64,000 bases of DNA, from assembly GCA_003991915.1 (NCBI GenBank), contig RQTK01000978.1, positions 4,787 to 68,786 on the forward strand, given 5' to 3'. How positions within the stretch are numbered: position 1 is the stretch's first letter; each line of letters opens with the position of its first letter. Source of the DNA: Elysia chlorotica (lineage: Eukaryota > Mollusca > Gastropoda > Plakobranchidae). The notes beneath the pieces are model-generated. The model was not told where the DNA came from and made no database searches. It saw nothing but the letters and a program-made list of their open reading frames with translations. Shown one piece after another: positions 46,501 to 58,355 of this stretch. The position numbers and the translations under genes were made by a program.

Positions 46501-46908
46501 AGTATTCTCCAAATAACACTACGAATTTGTGTTTTAAAAATTAAAAAAAATTGTTTTTATAACTTCACAAGCTATATATCTAGATTTGTAGAGCATAAAA
46601 ATAATCAAATTATAATTGATAAACACTATGAAAATTACACATAATTTGGGCTTTTTCAGTTTTCTTTTATCTATATTGAAACAGATTTCATTAAAAAAAA
46701 AACTATATAAGCATATACATGAATCCTTTTATTTCTCTTCTAAACAGTAAAGTCAAAATTGCCTTCAATTACTTACCTGTACAGGCACATCTGGTGGCTC
46801 ATCTTCATCGACTGGTGTATGCTTGCCTAGCTTGTGAATCGGTGGTGGAAGGCGAGACTTTAGGGCGCCCCGACCTCTGCTAGGGCCTGGCACCGTTGTT
46901 AAACTCAT
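37598..46908 (-). CDS. CCDC142: Coiled-coil domain-containing protein 142-like, 12 exons
   Basis: Exons, 5' to 3': 46908-46777, 46253-46066, 44872-44767, 44441-43175, 42844-42758, 42511-42350, 42007-41835, 40963-40811, 40475-40361, 39454-39277, 38656-38463, 37872-37598. All introns are GT-AG. The total of 3030 nt gives 1009 residues with no internal stop. The N-terminus (residues 1-106) is Pro- and acid-rich. Exon 4 (about 143-564) is helical and holds a basic disordered insert (GKPQRAKKMTIAKS...). Exon 8 (about 706-756) is a Gln-rich coiled coil. Exons 9-11 (about 757-918) carry the most conserved-looking block (FQENMLPARMWKR, KIKFSLWGAVQLGIDF). The tail contains MVPNMQEWLALRAVGG and ends SRSSSDD. 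I recognise the CCDC142 family by this C-terminal region. Its molecular function is not established. No signal peptide or membrane segment is seen. It is longer than my recollection of the human protein (roughly 750 residues). Confidence 0.85.
41700..41826 (-). mobile_element. Degenerate SINE next to exon 7 donor
   Basis: The plus-strand reading holds CGTCTGACAATTTAACATGG, then AGCGGGGATACCAGGACT, then AACCCACCGAGTAGGG. These are complements of the SINE tail-to-body order seen at 60012. It ends within about 10 bp of the donor of CCDC142-like exon 7 (41835). Confidence 0.55.
46215..46480. repeat. Tandem duplication covering the 5' edge of CCDC142 exon 2
   Basis: About 130 bp beginning GATGTTTGATCCCCGTCCG (end of copy near 46340) recurs from about 46346 (GATGTTTGATCTCCATCCG). 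The copy lies upstream of exon 2 in minus sense. In the duplicate the exon acceptor CACAG|GC has become CACATGTA, so its AG is destroyed. Confidence 0.85.
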
Positions 46909-46934
46909 TGGAATCTTAATCGACTTGCAGCCAT
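46905..46934 (-). CDS. Upstream ORF overlapping CCDC142-like start
   Basis: ATG at 46934 opens nine codons (MAASRLRFQ) and stops at TGA 46907-46905, which overlaps the main ATG (46908-46906) as ATGA. The uORF start sits in AAAATGGCTGC, a YY1-like context. It is translated only if the 5' UTR reaches it, which the sequence cannot show. Confidence 0.4.
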   Translation of the reverse strand: MAASRLRFQ

Positions 46935-47761
46935 TTTGCTTAATTCAAAAGATCCAGCTTCCTGTATGTAGATTTTCTTAAGTAATGTCACTTTTTTTGT
47001 GAATGATTATAACTCGGTATACAAATTAATAACAACGTATCACATGCTGAAACCCAATCTGTGAGTAGAGGCTGGATTAAAAAACAAAAATAAAGAGGAT
47101 TAAATGTTTTTTATGATTAGAAAAAAAAAGTTTATCATACTAATATATATATGTCTATATGATTCCAGCAACGTCTGCTTCAGAAGTTTTCAAAGCAGCC
47201 AGATTTAACAAGAAACCTAAATTAAAATTGATTTGAAATTTTGAGGTTTTAAAACACAAGGTAATCCTGGACATACTGACATGATAACTAAAAATTGTCA
47301 CATTGAATAAAAAACAGTAGAATAGAGCTATTGAATTTCTGTTCTTCCCTACACGTCACCCAGCCAGAACTGAGTTTAGTGAAGGGGAGTATATCTTACA
47401 AGGAATCAATAGGCTTTTAACTTAATTAACTAAACCTGAGCATAATTTAAAAATTGATGATACATATTGATTGACTTGCAAGAGCCATTACTCTGTTTTC
47501 ATTTTGAAGACAATTAAAATGCAGTGATTTTATTGGTGATGCCCAAGTTAATAATATTTCCTACACATTGATCTTATAGATGAATATGATCAACATTTCC
47601 TGGCAAATTGTAAAATCCCAGGACTTCCAAGACTAGACAACAAATAATGCATGATTGTGACCATGATTTCAGGATCATGTTTAACAAATTATAGGAGACC
47701 AAAAGTTGTATAAAATGATCCAGAATTATAAGATCTAGCCTACATTGAATGAAAGAGATCT

Positions 47762-47764
<3 letters not shown>

Positions 47765-47816
<52 letters not shown>

Positions 47817-47818
47817 AG
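47765..47818. repeat. (GA)n microsatellite in module A1
   Basis: A pure GA tract. Counterparts lie at 49210-49250, 50068-50115 and 51556-51615, each at a module junction or fixed module position. Confidence 0.95.
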
Positions 47819-48364
47819 AGATATTTTAGGTGACAAGGTTAGGTGGCTTATAAGCCATAAATACATTGGTAATTGGAACAACTTAATACAACGACAAGAT
47901 TTCATCATACAAGATACATGTACATAAATTATAATTATTGTGTATAAGAATTCTAGGTCTACAGTTTAGTAGAAGGAATATTTCTACTTTTCATCCCTAG
48001 CTGAATAGATCAGCTGGTTCATAACAAAATTGCGCATAACCTGTAGCTTGCATAGATCTCATCGCATAAAGACTGATGGAAATGCAAAAGTCAATGATCC
48101 TGACAATACCACTTGCTCTAGCTGCTTCATGTCTAGATCTAGATCTAGAGATCTAGAGACTTTTCTCTCTAGTTAGTGAGGTGTAGGAATATCACATTAT
48201 CAATAACGCAGGATCTGGATTTCTATAACATGAACGAAAATTCTGACTAATGCGTTAAAAATAGAGTGGTGTGCCTTTAATGTGCAAGAATCGAAAAAAA
48301 AAGTATAGATATAGATGTTCTTTTACTTCACAATACGGTTGCTGTGTTTACTTCTTAGCAAGAT

Positions 48365-48470
48365 TGGCAGCCATGTTTCCAAAATAATGAAGGTCACGTG
48401 ACTTTCTACAAAAATATGACGGGTAGAGTACAGTGACAGCCATTGGCAGTCATTATCGGGAGTCTCTGAA
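48365..48470 (-). promoter_or_regulatory. Promoter-like block, copy 1 of 3 (CACGTG, CCAAT, AACATGGCTGCC)
   Basis: On the minus strand: GCCAATGG, then GTCACGTGAC (palindromic E-box at about 48395-48400), then GGAAACATGGCTGCC, a YY1-like start context. The short frame MAANLAK then runs into AA|GTAAAC. The block is conserved at about 49830-49920 and 50675-50765. It looks like a housekeeping promoter with a minute first exon. Whether it is active, and what it drives, is unknown. Confidence 0.35.
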
Positions 48471-49003
48471 GCGCCGAGTTCGTTTAGAATATGCCCGATC
48501 TGCAAATTAAATAATTACTGTATTTGTTTTGCTGTTATTGTTTTTAACTTGTGCTGCGCTGAAAACTAGAGAAAACGTAAAGTCAGAAAATCATATTTTG
48601 CTTGAAGACATTCACAAAAACGGTAATAGTTTGACCTTATATAGAATGTTAAACTTTATTCATTTATAAAAGGTCCAGGCACCGCGAGCTGCACGTAACA
48701 ATGACAGCAAATGAATAGTGGCTTCAGTTTTCGGACAATATTTAACAAACATCCAACATCATCATCGTCATCACCATTGTCCTCAACCCTTGGCCTACGA
48801 ACCATAGCCACTAATCAAAGAGCGCTATTCTTCCAATTTGACCCCGTCCATGCACTTACCATAATAATCATTCTCATCACGTCTCTTTCAAGCCTCACAT
48901 GGGCAACTCCTGCCTCTTTGTCTTTGAGGTGTCCACTGTAGCGCCTTCTTGTGATGCCGTTTTGTGATTTTCTCAACGTGTATCATATACAATCTTATTA
49001 CAG

Positions 49004-49195
49004 GTGACAGGCAAACCCAAAAATAAAGCTGCACCTTTGAAACCAAAGACACGAGAATTTACAACAGATAGGGACACGCATTATGTGAATATGGGACACT
49101 ACCTGGAACTCTACGTCAGAGAAATTCCAGTCACTCAAGAAATGTTAGACTCCCTTAACCGCACTGGGAGAGCTGGCCTCTGGTTCAACTAAAGG
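49004..49195 (+). CDS. Candidate terminal exon in module B1, gene unknown
   Basis: After an acceptor-like TATTACAG, the plus strand stays open for about 62 codons (VTGKPKNKAAPLKPKTR..., HYVNMGHYLELYVREIP..., ending RAGLWFN) to TAA at 49190-49192. Its composition is protein-like: a basic N-part, then a mixed hydrophobic and charged part. I do not recognise it. The corresponding part of module B3 (51343-51490) is broken by substitutions and a stop. It may be an exon of a small duplicated gene or a fossil fragment of one. Confidence 0.3.
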
Positions 49196-49204
49196 CAACT
49201 ATAG

Positions 49205-49250
<46 letters not shown>

Positions 49251-50063
49251 AGAGATATTTTAGGTGACAAGGTTTTGGTCGCTTATAAGCCATAAATACA
49301 TTGGTAATTGGAACAACTTAATACAACAACAAGATTTCATCATACAAGATACATGTACATAAATTATAATTATTGTATTATATACATAAAAATACTAGGT
49401 CTACAGTAGTAGAAGAAATATTTCTGGTTTTCATCCCTATTACCCTAAAGCTGAATAGATCAGCTCAGTTCATTTTTTTTTTAATTGCGCAAAACCTGTA
49501 GCTTGCCTAAATCTCATCGCATAAAGACTGATCGAAATGGAAAAGGTCAATGATCCTGACAATACCACTTGTTCTAGCTGCTCCATATCTAGATCTAGAA
49601 TCTATAGAAATTAGAGACTTTTCTCTCTAGTTAGATCTAGTGAGGTGTAGGAATACCACATTATCAATAACGCATGATCTGGATTTCTTTAACATAAACG
49701 AAAATTCTGACTAATGTGTTAAAAATAGAGTGTTATGCTTTTAATGTGCAAGAATCGAAAAAAAGTGTATAGATCTAGATGATCTTAACGTCTTCACAAT
49801 ACGGTTGTTGTGTTTACTTCTTAGCAAGATTGGCAGCCATGTTTCCAAAATAATGAAGGTCACGTGACTTTCTACAAAAATATGACGGGTAGAGGACAGT
49901 GACAGCCATTGGCAGTCATTATCGGGAGACCCTTCCAGAAACAAATAATGCATCATGATTGTGACCATGATTTCAGGATCATGTTTAACAAATTATAGGA
50001 GACCAAAAGTTGTATAAAATGATCCAGAATTATAAGATAGCCTACATTGAATGAAAGAGATCT

Positions 50064-50114
<51 letters not shown>

Positions 50115-51057
50115 AGAGATATTTTAGGTGACAAGGTTATGTGGCTTATAAGCCATAAATACATTGGTAATTGGAACAACTTAATACAACAAACAAGATT
50201 TCATCATACAAGATACATGTACATAAATTATAATTATTGTGTTATACATAAGTGATAAGAATTCTAGGTCTACACAGTTTAGTAGAAGGAATATTTCTAG
50301 TTTTCATCCCTAAAGCTGAATAGATCAGCTCAGTTCATAAAAAAAATTGCGCAAAACCTATAGCTTGCATAGATCTCATCGCATAAAGACTGATGGAAAT
50401 GCAAAAGTCAATGATCCTGACAATACCACTTGATCTAGCTGCTTCATGTCTAGATCTAGAATCTATAGAAAATTAGAGACTTTTCTCTCTAGTTAGATGA
50501 GGTGTAGGAATACACATTATCAATAACGCAGATCTGGATTTCTTTAACATAAACGAAAATTCTGACTAATGTGTTAAAAATAGAGTGTTATGCTTTTAAT
50601 GTGCAAGAATCGAAAAAAAGTGTATAGATCTAGATGATCTTAACGTCTGTGTGTTTACTTCTTAGCAAGATTGGCAGCCATGTTTCCAAAATAATGAAGG
50701 TCACGTGACTTTCTACAAAAAATATGACGGGTAGAGGACAGTGACAGCCATTGGCAGTCATTATCGGGAGTCTTTGAAGCGCCGAGTTTGTTTAGAATTA
50801 TGCCCGATCTGCAGATTAAATAATTACTGTAATTGTTTTGCTGTTGTTGTTTTTAACTTGTGCTGCGCTGAAAACTAAAGAAAACATAAAGTCAGAAAAG
50901 CTTATTTTGCTTGAAGACATTCACACAAAAAAACAGTAATAGTTTTATCTTTAGAATTTTAAACTTTATTCGTAAAACGTCCAGGCATCGCGAGCTGCAC
51001 GTAGCAATGACAGCAAATGAATAGTGGCTTCAGTTTTCGGACAATATCTAACAAGCA

Positions 51058-51091
<34 letters not shown>

Positions 51092-51342
51092 CCATTGTCC
51101 TCAACCCTTGGCCTACAAGACCCCTAACCAAAGAGTGATATTCTCCTACCTTGGTTACGTTTTCCAAGTTGACCGCGTCCATGCACGTATCATTATCATT
51201 CTCATCACGTCTCTATCAAGCCTCACATGGGGAACTCCTGCCTCTTTGTCTTTGAGGTGTCCACTATAGCGCCTTCTTGTGATGCCGTTCTGTGATTTTC
51301 TCAACGAGTATCATATACATTGCAATCTTAATTCTTATTATA

Positions 51343-51490
51343 GTTGACTGGCCAACCCAAAAATAAAGCTGCACCTTTTAAACCAAAGACATGAGAATGT
51401 ACCATAGATAGGGACAAGCATAATGTGAATATCGGACACTACCTGGAACTCTACGTCAGAGAAATTCCAGTCACTCAAGTATTGTAAGAC
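51343..51490 (+). pseudogene. Decayed copy of the module B exon
   Basis: Matches 49004-49150. The acceptor has changed from ATTACAG|GTGAC to ATTATAG|TTGAC, several codons have changed, and the frame reaches TAA early (ACTCAAGTATTGTAAG against ACTCAAGAAATGTTAG). Confidence 0.45.
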
Positions 51491-51554
51491 TCCCTTAACC
51501 GTAGCCTACTGGAAGAGCTGGCCTCTGATCCAACTAAAGGCAACTATAGAAATT

Positions 51555-51614
<60 letters not shown>

Positions 51615-51617
<3 letters not shown>

Positions 51618-51900
51618 TGGTTTGTTTTTTGTTTACGTCCTATGTCAGCAATAGATGGACTATATTGTGGACTGATCACAGGAATGGTGTCTGGCAATGT
51701 TACGTGCTGCCACATAAATAGAGTGCGATGATATCATGACTCCTGTCTCAGTCGATCAGAGTATAGTAACTATAGGCTACTGACGGCGACCCAACTAGTA
51801 GGGGATGAATTGGACAAATAAAGTGTTTGGACTAACCGCGTGTTTCGAACAGGGACCAAAGCATTAACACTTGCGGAAGCTCGCCCCTCCTAAGAGAGAG
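51615..51900 (-). mobile_element. SINE copy with tRNA-like head
   Basis: The minus strand starts near 51895 with a head carrying a B-box-like GTTCGAAAC. The body follows, with CAACTAGTAGGGG and GAGTATAGTAAC read on plus, then GTGCTGCCACATAAA and TATATTGTGGACTG. It is diverged. It lies just past the GA tract that ends module B3. Confidence 0.65.
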
Positions 51901-51979
51901 AAGGGACAAAAAAGACAAATTGGATGGTTTGTGGGGATGGTTTTATGTAGTTTGTTTCTTAAAGTCCATCGCTACCAGA

Positions 51980-54900
51980 TAGGATATACGTGTACTGCGG
52001 ACGGGTCCAAAGGTTTGTCATTCTACATGTAGACTACAATACCGCCATACACTCTGGGAATCATCCTAAAGGCGGGAAATATAGTGAAACTATCCGTCTT
52101 GCGGCGCCCAAAACACCGCATAGAAGCGGCGCTAAGCGTGATTATACAAAGAACTGTGTATTCGCGGCGACACCGACCGCACAGCATTTAACACTTGCCT
52201 GCTGAGCTCCCTCTACTAAGCATAAAATATTCTTGCCACACACTGCAACTGTATGAAACAAAAGTTCAGCACACACTACAGGAGTTCGCAGAAGCAAAAA
52301 TAGCCCTTCGAAAGTGTTCAAAAAGCATCCATTTGCTTTCCAATGAAATTTGTAGTTTTGTGCACAAGCTGCGCAATATGAGTATTATATTTTGATGGAA
52401 CAAGAATTGGGTAGATATTTTTCTTGCGCCTGGAACATTTTAGTATTTTATAATGGATTGGGGAAAATATTTATTTTGTCTTGAACGTGTATACGTTTTG
52501 GAAGACTTTTAACTGTGTGTGTGTGTTTTTTTTTATCTGCTCCTTCGAGACTAGATACGTAGTATGGCCAACTGAACAAGCAAGACAGCAGGTGAAAAAA
52601 AAACAAAAAAACAAATGACAAAAATGTTTCCATGGTGCATTCTTTTATTATAAGTAATCAACACATTTAACTGTTCTGTTATCCTAAAGTATCAAATGAA
52701 TAAATAATACAGTGTATTTGTTAAATAATATTCAATTCAATTAAAAACTATGATTTTCCCCTAGCCTCATACATATTAGCTGTATGTTGGTAAAAGAACA
52801 ATATTTGATCCTATAATAACTTACATGTGATTTAAATGAAAATGTACCCAAAAAAAAGTCATAATTTTGTGTGATGGTTCTTGTAGACTGAATAAGCCAC
52901 TAACAACCAATAAAATATTTAAATGCTTAGAAAAAAAAGTACTTTATAATTATGTTCAGTTGCTGTCTTTACCAGCGTATGAAAAGCAATAGGTGTACAG
53001 TTTTTTTTAGAAAAAAAAAACATTAAAAAAAGAGTGTCCAGTGTTTTAGTTGTTCTGATTATTGCTTTAAAGTAAAATTAATTATGTGGAATCTGCTATA
53101 AATTCTGAATAAGAGAAACTATGGCTTTTTCAACTATTCCTGGAAACAGCTGGAAAAGGTAAACAAGAACACAACTGAAAATATCTCCAGAATAAATAAC
53201 AAATTATAATCTGAATAAAGTGCATCAAAAAAGTATATATAATATGAAGATATCTGTGTACAATAGAAAATAAAACAAAAAAATCTAGAAAATATAAATC
53301 TGTCAAATGAACACTTTCAATATGATTATGAACATTTTCCTTCATAATGAACCTCATATATTCTCTACAACAACCGGCATGTACTACAATAAATCAGATG
53401 GTGTAGCAGATACCTCTAGGGGATATACAGCAACAAATAAAAAAAAACTATTACATTCTAGGCTTTCCAAACATGATCTAGTATTCAGTATTTATGTACG
53501 ACGACAAAGGTTGAGAACAATGTGAATGTTGGAATTTGGAAATGAATTAAGTTTTGAGTAATTATTATAGTTAAAGTTAGTAAGTTGGGACTATAAATAG
53601 AAACATTATGTATCTTCATTGTTTGTTGAAAGAGAAAACAAAACATTTCTGGATAACACACATCAGATCTTGCACAAAAATAGCGAGATGGAGATATGTC
53701 AAAATTTTACAGACATGCGATAATAACGCCAAATTGATCAGCTAATTGTGATGCTCTTTCTCCCTGAAAATTGATGAAGTGCCAAAATATACTTATATTT
53801 AAGTATTTAAAATCACTTTCTGATTATGGCGCTCTAATTAGTATGAGAAGAGGCTGATTTAAAATGTGAGTTGATTTGCTAATTTGACAACATTTGATAA
53901 ACCCTGATAATTTAAAAACTGTGCATCTTAGTATTCTTACACCACTATTTGTACAGGAAAACTAGAAGAAAAACGAGACAGAAGCAACAAATAATAAACT
54001 GTCTTGTTGCATGGATAAATGTTGAAAAGGCAAGGGGTGTAACTTTAATTACCAAGGATTCAGAAGTTTGGAAGGACATGATTGCCTACGCTATAAGTAT
54101 AATATGGAGCAAGGCACTTAGTGATGATGATGATTCACGGGTGCACTGGCTAGTTATTCTGTTTGATCTGCTTAGAAATGAGATGTATGAGGAAATGCAT
54201 GCTCTTTAAAGGTATTGATTTCAGGCTGGAATATTAAGTACAAAAACTACAATGTATGTTAATGTGATATGCTCCCCTGATAGTTCTTGCATTACATTTC
54301 ACAAGAAATAAGCTTAAGATTTGTCACTCCTTTTCATTTTATCTCTCTATGATTTCCATTGTAACAATGACAATGTTACTCGTTCCGTCACATAAGTGTA
54401 AAAAATTAGACAGAAAAACTGTGTTTCAGGAGATACTTGTCAAAATGGCTAAAAGTGTAACACATTTTTTACATTCAATATTGCATCATGGGAACAGTTC
54501 CTCATCTTAACATTTTAGATGATGTTTCGTCAAAAGATTGACCTACATTTAAAATCATAAATCGGCATACCCTTCCTTCATAAGGAAATATTAAACTATT
54601 GAACAGCCAAGCAGTAAAGAGGATCATTTCAAAAGAATGCCCTGCAAAAATTAATACAATATACATGTCCATATCACAGGTATTGAAAAGTGGAATGATG
54701 TAATCCATCTGCTTGTTGTGAACAATTACAGTGTCCTGATAAGTTTGAATATCTGCTTATATGAAAATGAAACAGATGTCGAAGGCACACCTATAATGTT
54801 TACATTTATAAATGTAATTACATAAATATGGGAAGAAAGATAAAAACCATTTTAGTCTTCCACAAATCCCCATTTACACAAAAAATTGTACGTAATTATT

Positions 54901-55130
54901 GATCGCCATCTATGGCTCGCCCAAATGTGGTTATTTGATCACTGTTATAACTTTACTTTGTGCTGCTCTCTTAACTGTTTTGAAAAATGGTTGCTTTCAA
55001 TTTTGCTCATAATGATCATTACTATTCTAAGACAGCAAAATTTGTCCTGTAATGAAAAATAAAACCATATGTAGAATCAACTAACACCAAGTTTTCTATC
55101 AAAAGTATGGAATGCTGGTGAGACTATTGT
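51980..55130. other. No established gene; two weak plus-strand candidates
   Basis: 52195-52395 (plus) is open and coiled-coil-like (ETKVQHTLQEFAEAK..., SIHLLSNEICSFVHKLRNM) but has no in-frame ATG before its last residues. 53957-54209 (plus) follows an acceptor-like TTTGTACAG and stays open to TAA (VHWLVILFDLLRNEMYEEM). The frames of the two do not join simply. The CpG patch at 52040-52190 could be a promoter. Confidence 0.3.
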
Positions 55131-55133
55131 ATA

Positions 55134-57923
55134 TCAAAGTTTATCCATCATCATTCCCTGAGCTCCATCACCGGATTCATCTGCTGAAATTTCCGTTGTT
55201 CTTTCGACAGGCGGCTCATTTGATGGCACATCATCAGTGCCCCATGCACACTCTTTATTTTTCTTCCAGGACGCTGAATTATCTGCATAAATTTCCTGAA
55301 TAAAAAGTGGCACAAAAAATTTGAAAATGTAAAAAAATACAACAAAAATCACCTGGATTAGGAAGCAGTAAGTTCGCTGCCATGTATGTAAAAAAAAAAG
55401 TTTGAAAGTGAGGTAATAATTTACTCAAATTATTTGATGGTTATTATAGGACACAGATAGGTTTAAGAAAAACAAAAAATGTATCAACCCCAAAATTATT
55501 GTTCAAAGTGATTTCAAACTGTCAGGAAATGATAAACATGTCAATTTAGCTGCACTAAATTGTCCTACTTCTTTATGGTGGGGAAATCATTGGTTGATCA
55601 AGAAGCCTAGCCTTGTATAATTTAGCATTCAGTCTCAGCTAGTCACCTTATGATGAGCTCACTTGTAAGTGATCAACCGTCAAGTTTTAATTAGAAGTAA
55701 TAGATGAGTCTTAAAATTAGTTGTGCAAAACTGAGATCCCTCTGGTGAATAAAGTCTCTTTTTTTATGACTTTGTGAATCATTGAGTTTGTTTATTGTAC
55801 TCTGTTGGAGGTAATTTTTTAATATTACTGAAACAATTGAAGTATTCAAAACCTACCTTTTTCCACACAGGAACAATAGCTTTTACTGTTTCTATTGCAT
55901 ATTGTACCGCTTCCAAACTTTCCTTTCGGTGAGCAGATGAAATGGCTATTACAATGCTAGCTTCTTTAACAGGGACAACACTGGGGAGACATAATATTAT
56001 ATAAATAAAACGTTGTAGAATGTGTTATGAAAAATGAATGTAGGTTTCTAAAAATTACCTCACTCGTAACATGAACTAAGACTTATAAAATCAGTGATGC
56101 TCTGGGAAAAAAAGTTCTTATTGGTCATAACATAACTTTCAAGCTTTGTGATCAGGGAAGTTAAGTTTAACTTTCCATGTAGTCATCATTCAATATATTT
56201 GAGTTATTAAAACATTCTAGAGGTATAATTTTACTATTTCACATTCTTCTCCCAAAAAAACAAATTTAAAATTTAAGCCCTCAAAACGATCCATTATTAT
56301 TTTAATTAGCCATATCTGGCCATAAATTTTGAGATATGTAGACTTCTGTCTAGGCCCTTTCCTCTCTAGGTCTCTATATGCCTCTATCTTTGACGCACTC
56401 TTTCTTAAGTAAATCTCTGAATACACATGAATAAAAATGAGCACTTGATACCAGAGTTAGAAAAAGGTACATCACCTACAGAAAGTTTGGGAGCAATGGG
56501 TTATATATAAGGGGGTCTTACAGCATCCTGTTTAAAATCTTCTTCATTGTTTTAGCATGATTTCACATCATTCTTTGACATAATATGCAGGAAAAAAATG
56601 ATACAACTGTGTCTTTAACTGATGAAAAGCAAAATATTATTAATTCAATTTTTTTTTTAATGGAAAAGCATATCTATCTAAAAATGTTGCTTGGTATGCA
56701 TATAAGTGGTGTACATGCACTAAAGTGTCAATCTCCTCTTAACTTGAAAGCATATAAAAACCATTCATAGCGGATAATGTAATATTTTTTTTTTACAATT
56801 TCCTTGCAACTAGTTTAATGAATAAATCTTAGTTATTTTGAATGCGAAATTCTGAATCTCATTATAACAGATAGCACAGATGTTAAACTGGAACTCTTTT
56901 TGAGTGTACTTACCCTATACGATGAATCATGGAAATATTTTCAACTTTCCAACGCTTTCTAATATCTGCACATACTTCTAGCATTTTTCTCTTTGCCATA
57001 GGAAGGTAGGCTTCATATTCCAATCGCAAAACAGTCTTTCCATCGAAGTTATCTCTGGTAGTGCCTGTATGAGAGATTTTGCACAATGTGAACTGCAGCT
57101 ATCTATAAAACATTGGTGTGTGCATACAGGACTTATTATGCAGAACATAAAATCTGTATTCTCAACTTTAATCACTTGAGTGCTGTGGGGTTGAATTTTA
57201 CCCCTATTTTAGAGGCAATTATGCAAATTCATATATATGTCCATTACGGTGAATGACTGTCCCCTAGTTCAATAGTGCAAATCATCTTTAACTCTGCCAC
57301 TCTCAGAACATAATTATATCATTGAGTTTGATTAAAAAGATATATTTTAAATTCAAAGACAGCTATGCTCCATGGGTACATCATTTCTAAAAATGTTCCC
57401 GAGTACTCAAGTGGCTAATATCTCACCAACAAATTTATATCAGATTATTTTTCATTCTTTCCTTTTTTTTTACTCACTACAATTAGTGTGTTAAGCACAC
57501 ATAACATGTCATACAACTTTCTGTAACCTATGAATTATATAAGATTTAATTGTGTATATATTCATAGCTGTCAAGGTTGGAAACAAAATTTCATCTAACA
57601 AAAAAAATAACTTAATTTTTAAAGGATTTTTTCGGATGTAATGTTTTCTTATTGCAATGTTATGAAAAGCATTTGATAATAAGTTTTACCTGCATAATCA
57701 CACTTTTTAAAATTGATATTTCATTTCAATTTAAAGAGAAAGATATACAAAAAACCTGAATTTGGAGAGTAAAAATTAAATTGGATCCCATCATACCTGT
57801 AAGTTCTAAACAATTCAACAACTTACCAACAAATACCGAAACAGCACCACAAGATGGTGAAGAAACTGAATCAATTATCTCATTAGTCTTGAGCTCTGTC
57901 TCCACAACATCAACAATATCCAT
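55134..57923 (-). CDS. MOCS2: Molybdopterin synthase catalytic (large) subunit, MOCS2B
   Basis: Coding exons are 57923-57827, 57064-56914, 55980-55857 and 55295-55134. All have GT-AG introns, and 534 nt give 177 residues. Diagnostic MoaE/MOCS2B motifs are [65 protein letters not shown] and VPVWKKEIY. The length is close to the human protein (about 188). It forms a heterotetramer with MOCS2A and transfers sulfur to precursor Z (cPMP) to make molybdopterin, in the cytosol. The acidic Ser-rich tail after [10 protein letters not shown] is lineage-specific. The ATG is the first after an in-frame TAG in the same exon (57972-57827). It lies downstream of MOCS2A in the same orientation, consistent with a shared bicistronic mRNA. 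Confidence 0.93.
57167..57425. mobile_element. Possible small TIR element (MITE) in MOCS2 intron
   Basis: The left end TTTAATCACTTGAGTGCT and the right end (reverse complement, ATTAGCCACTTGAGTACT) form inverted repeats of about 18 bp with a TTAA-like left flank. The element is about 255 bp with no ORF. It lies in the intron between the first two MOCS2B coding exons. Confidence 0.4.
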
Positions 57924-58355
57924 CTTGTTATTGCAATGATTTACTGTCCACGATTTATTCTATAATTTCATTCTGTAAATGCATAAAATAAAACAAGGTT
58001 AGTTATAATTCCATCATCAGTATAGAATTTCAAACTGTTTTTATATAATTGTCATGATTTCAATTTACTATGACAATCTTGACCATCTTTGATTGGCAAT
58101 AGCATAAATAAAACAAAAAAACAAAATAAAAAATGGAAAATTTTAAACTCTGACTTATTTGAGGGTTACATTCTTTATTTTTTAATACTATAATTTAGTA
58201 TGATTAGAAAAAAAGGAATATAGACAGAACGTTGAAAAAAGTATAATATGAGTAAAACACAGACAAATATTTATACACAAATTGTAATCATTTTCAAATG
58301 ATTGCTACACAAACTTACATATGAGTGCAATTATTGAGGATTAAAACAATCCCAT
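57924..58355 (-). other. MOCS2A-MOCS2B inter-cistron spacer, interrupted by an intron
   Basis: After the MOCS2A stop the exon runs 37 nt to CATAT|GTAAGT (58319). The next exon starts at 57972 (TTTACAG|AATG) and has 49 nt before the MOCS2B ATG. The spliced spacer of about 86 nt contains two minute ORFs: ATGGGATTGTTTTAA directly after the MOCS2A stop, and ATGAAATTATAG in the MOCS2B frame. Reinitiation, leaky scanning or alternative splicing could supply MOCS2B. Confidence 0.7.

Larger units (their letters stand above)
47620..51556. repeat. Tandem segmental repeat: A1-B1-A2(truncated)-A3-B3
   Basis: Module A (about 47620-48520) recurs truncated at 49205-49930 and nearly whole at 49944-50800. 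Module B (about 48520-49205) recurs at about 50800-51556. Every A copy carries a GA microsatellite followed by AAAAGGAGAGAGATATTTTA. A2 is joined to the end of B1 exactly at a GA tract, and the end of A2 abuts A3 directly. Copies differ by scattered substitutions and small indels. Confidence 0.9.

Noticed and set aside
48840-48960. Minus frame resembling a LINE reverse-transcriptase tail
   Set aside because: Similarity was vague (RRRYSGHLKD...), with no RT motifs nearby.
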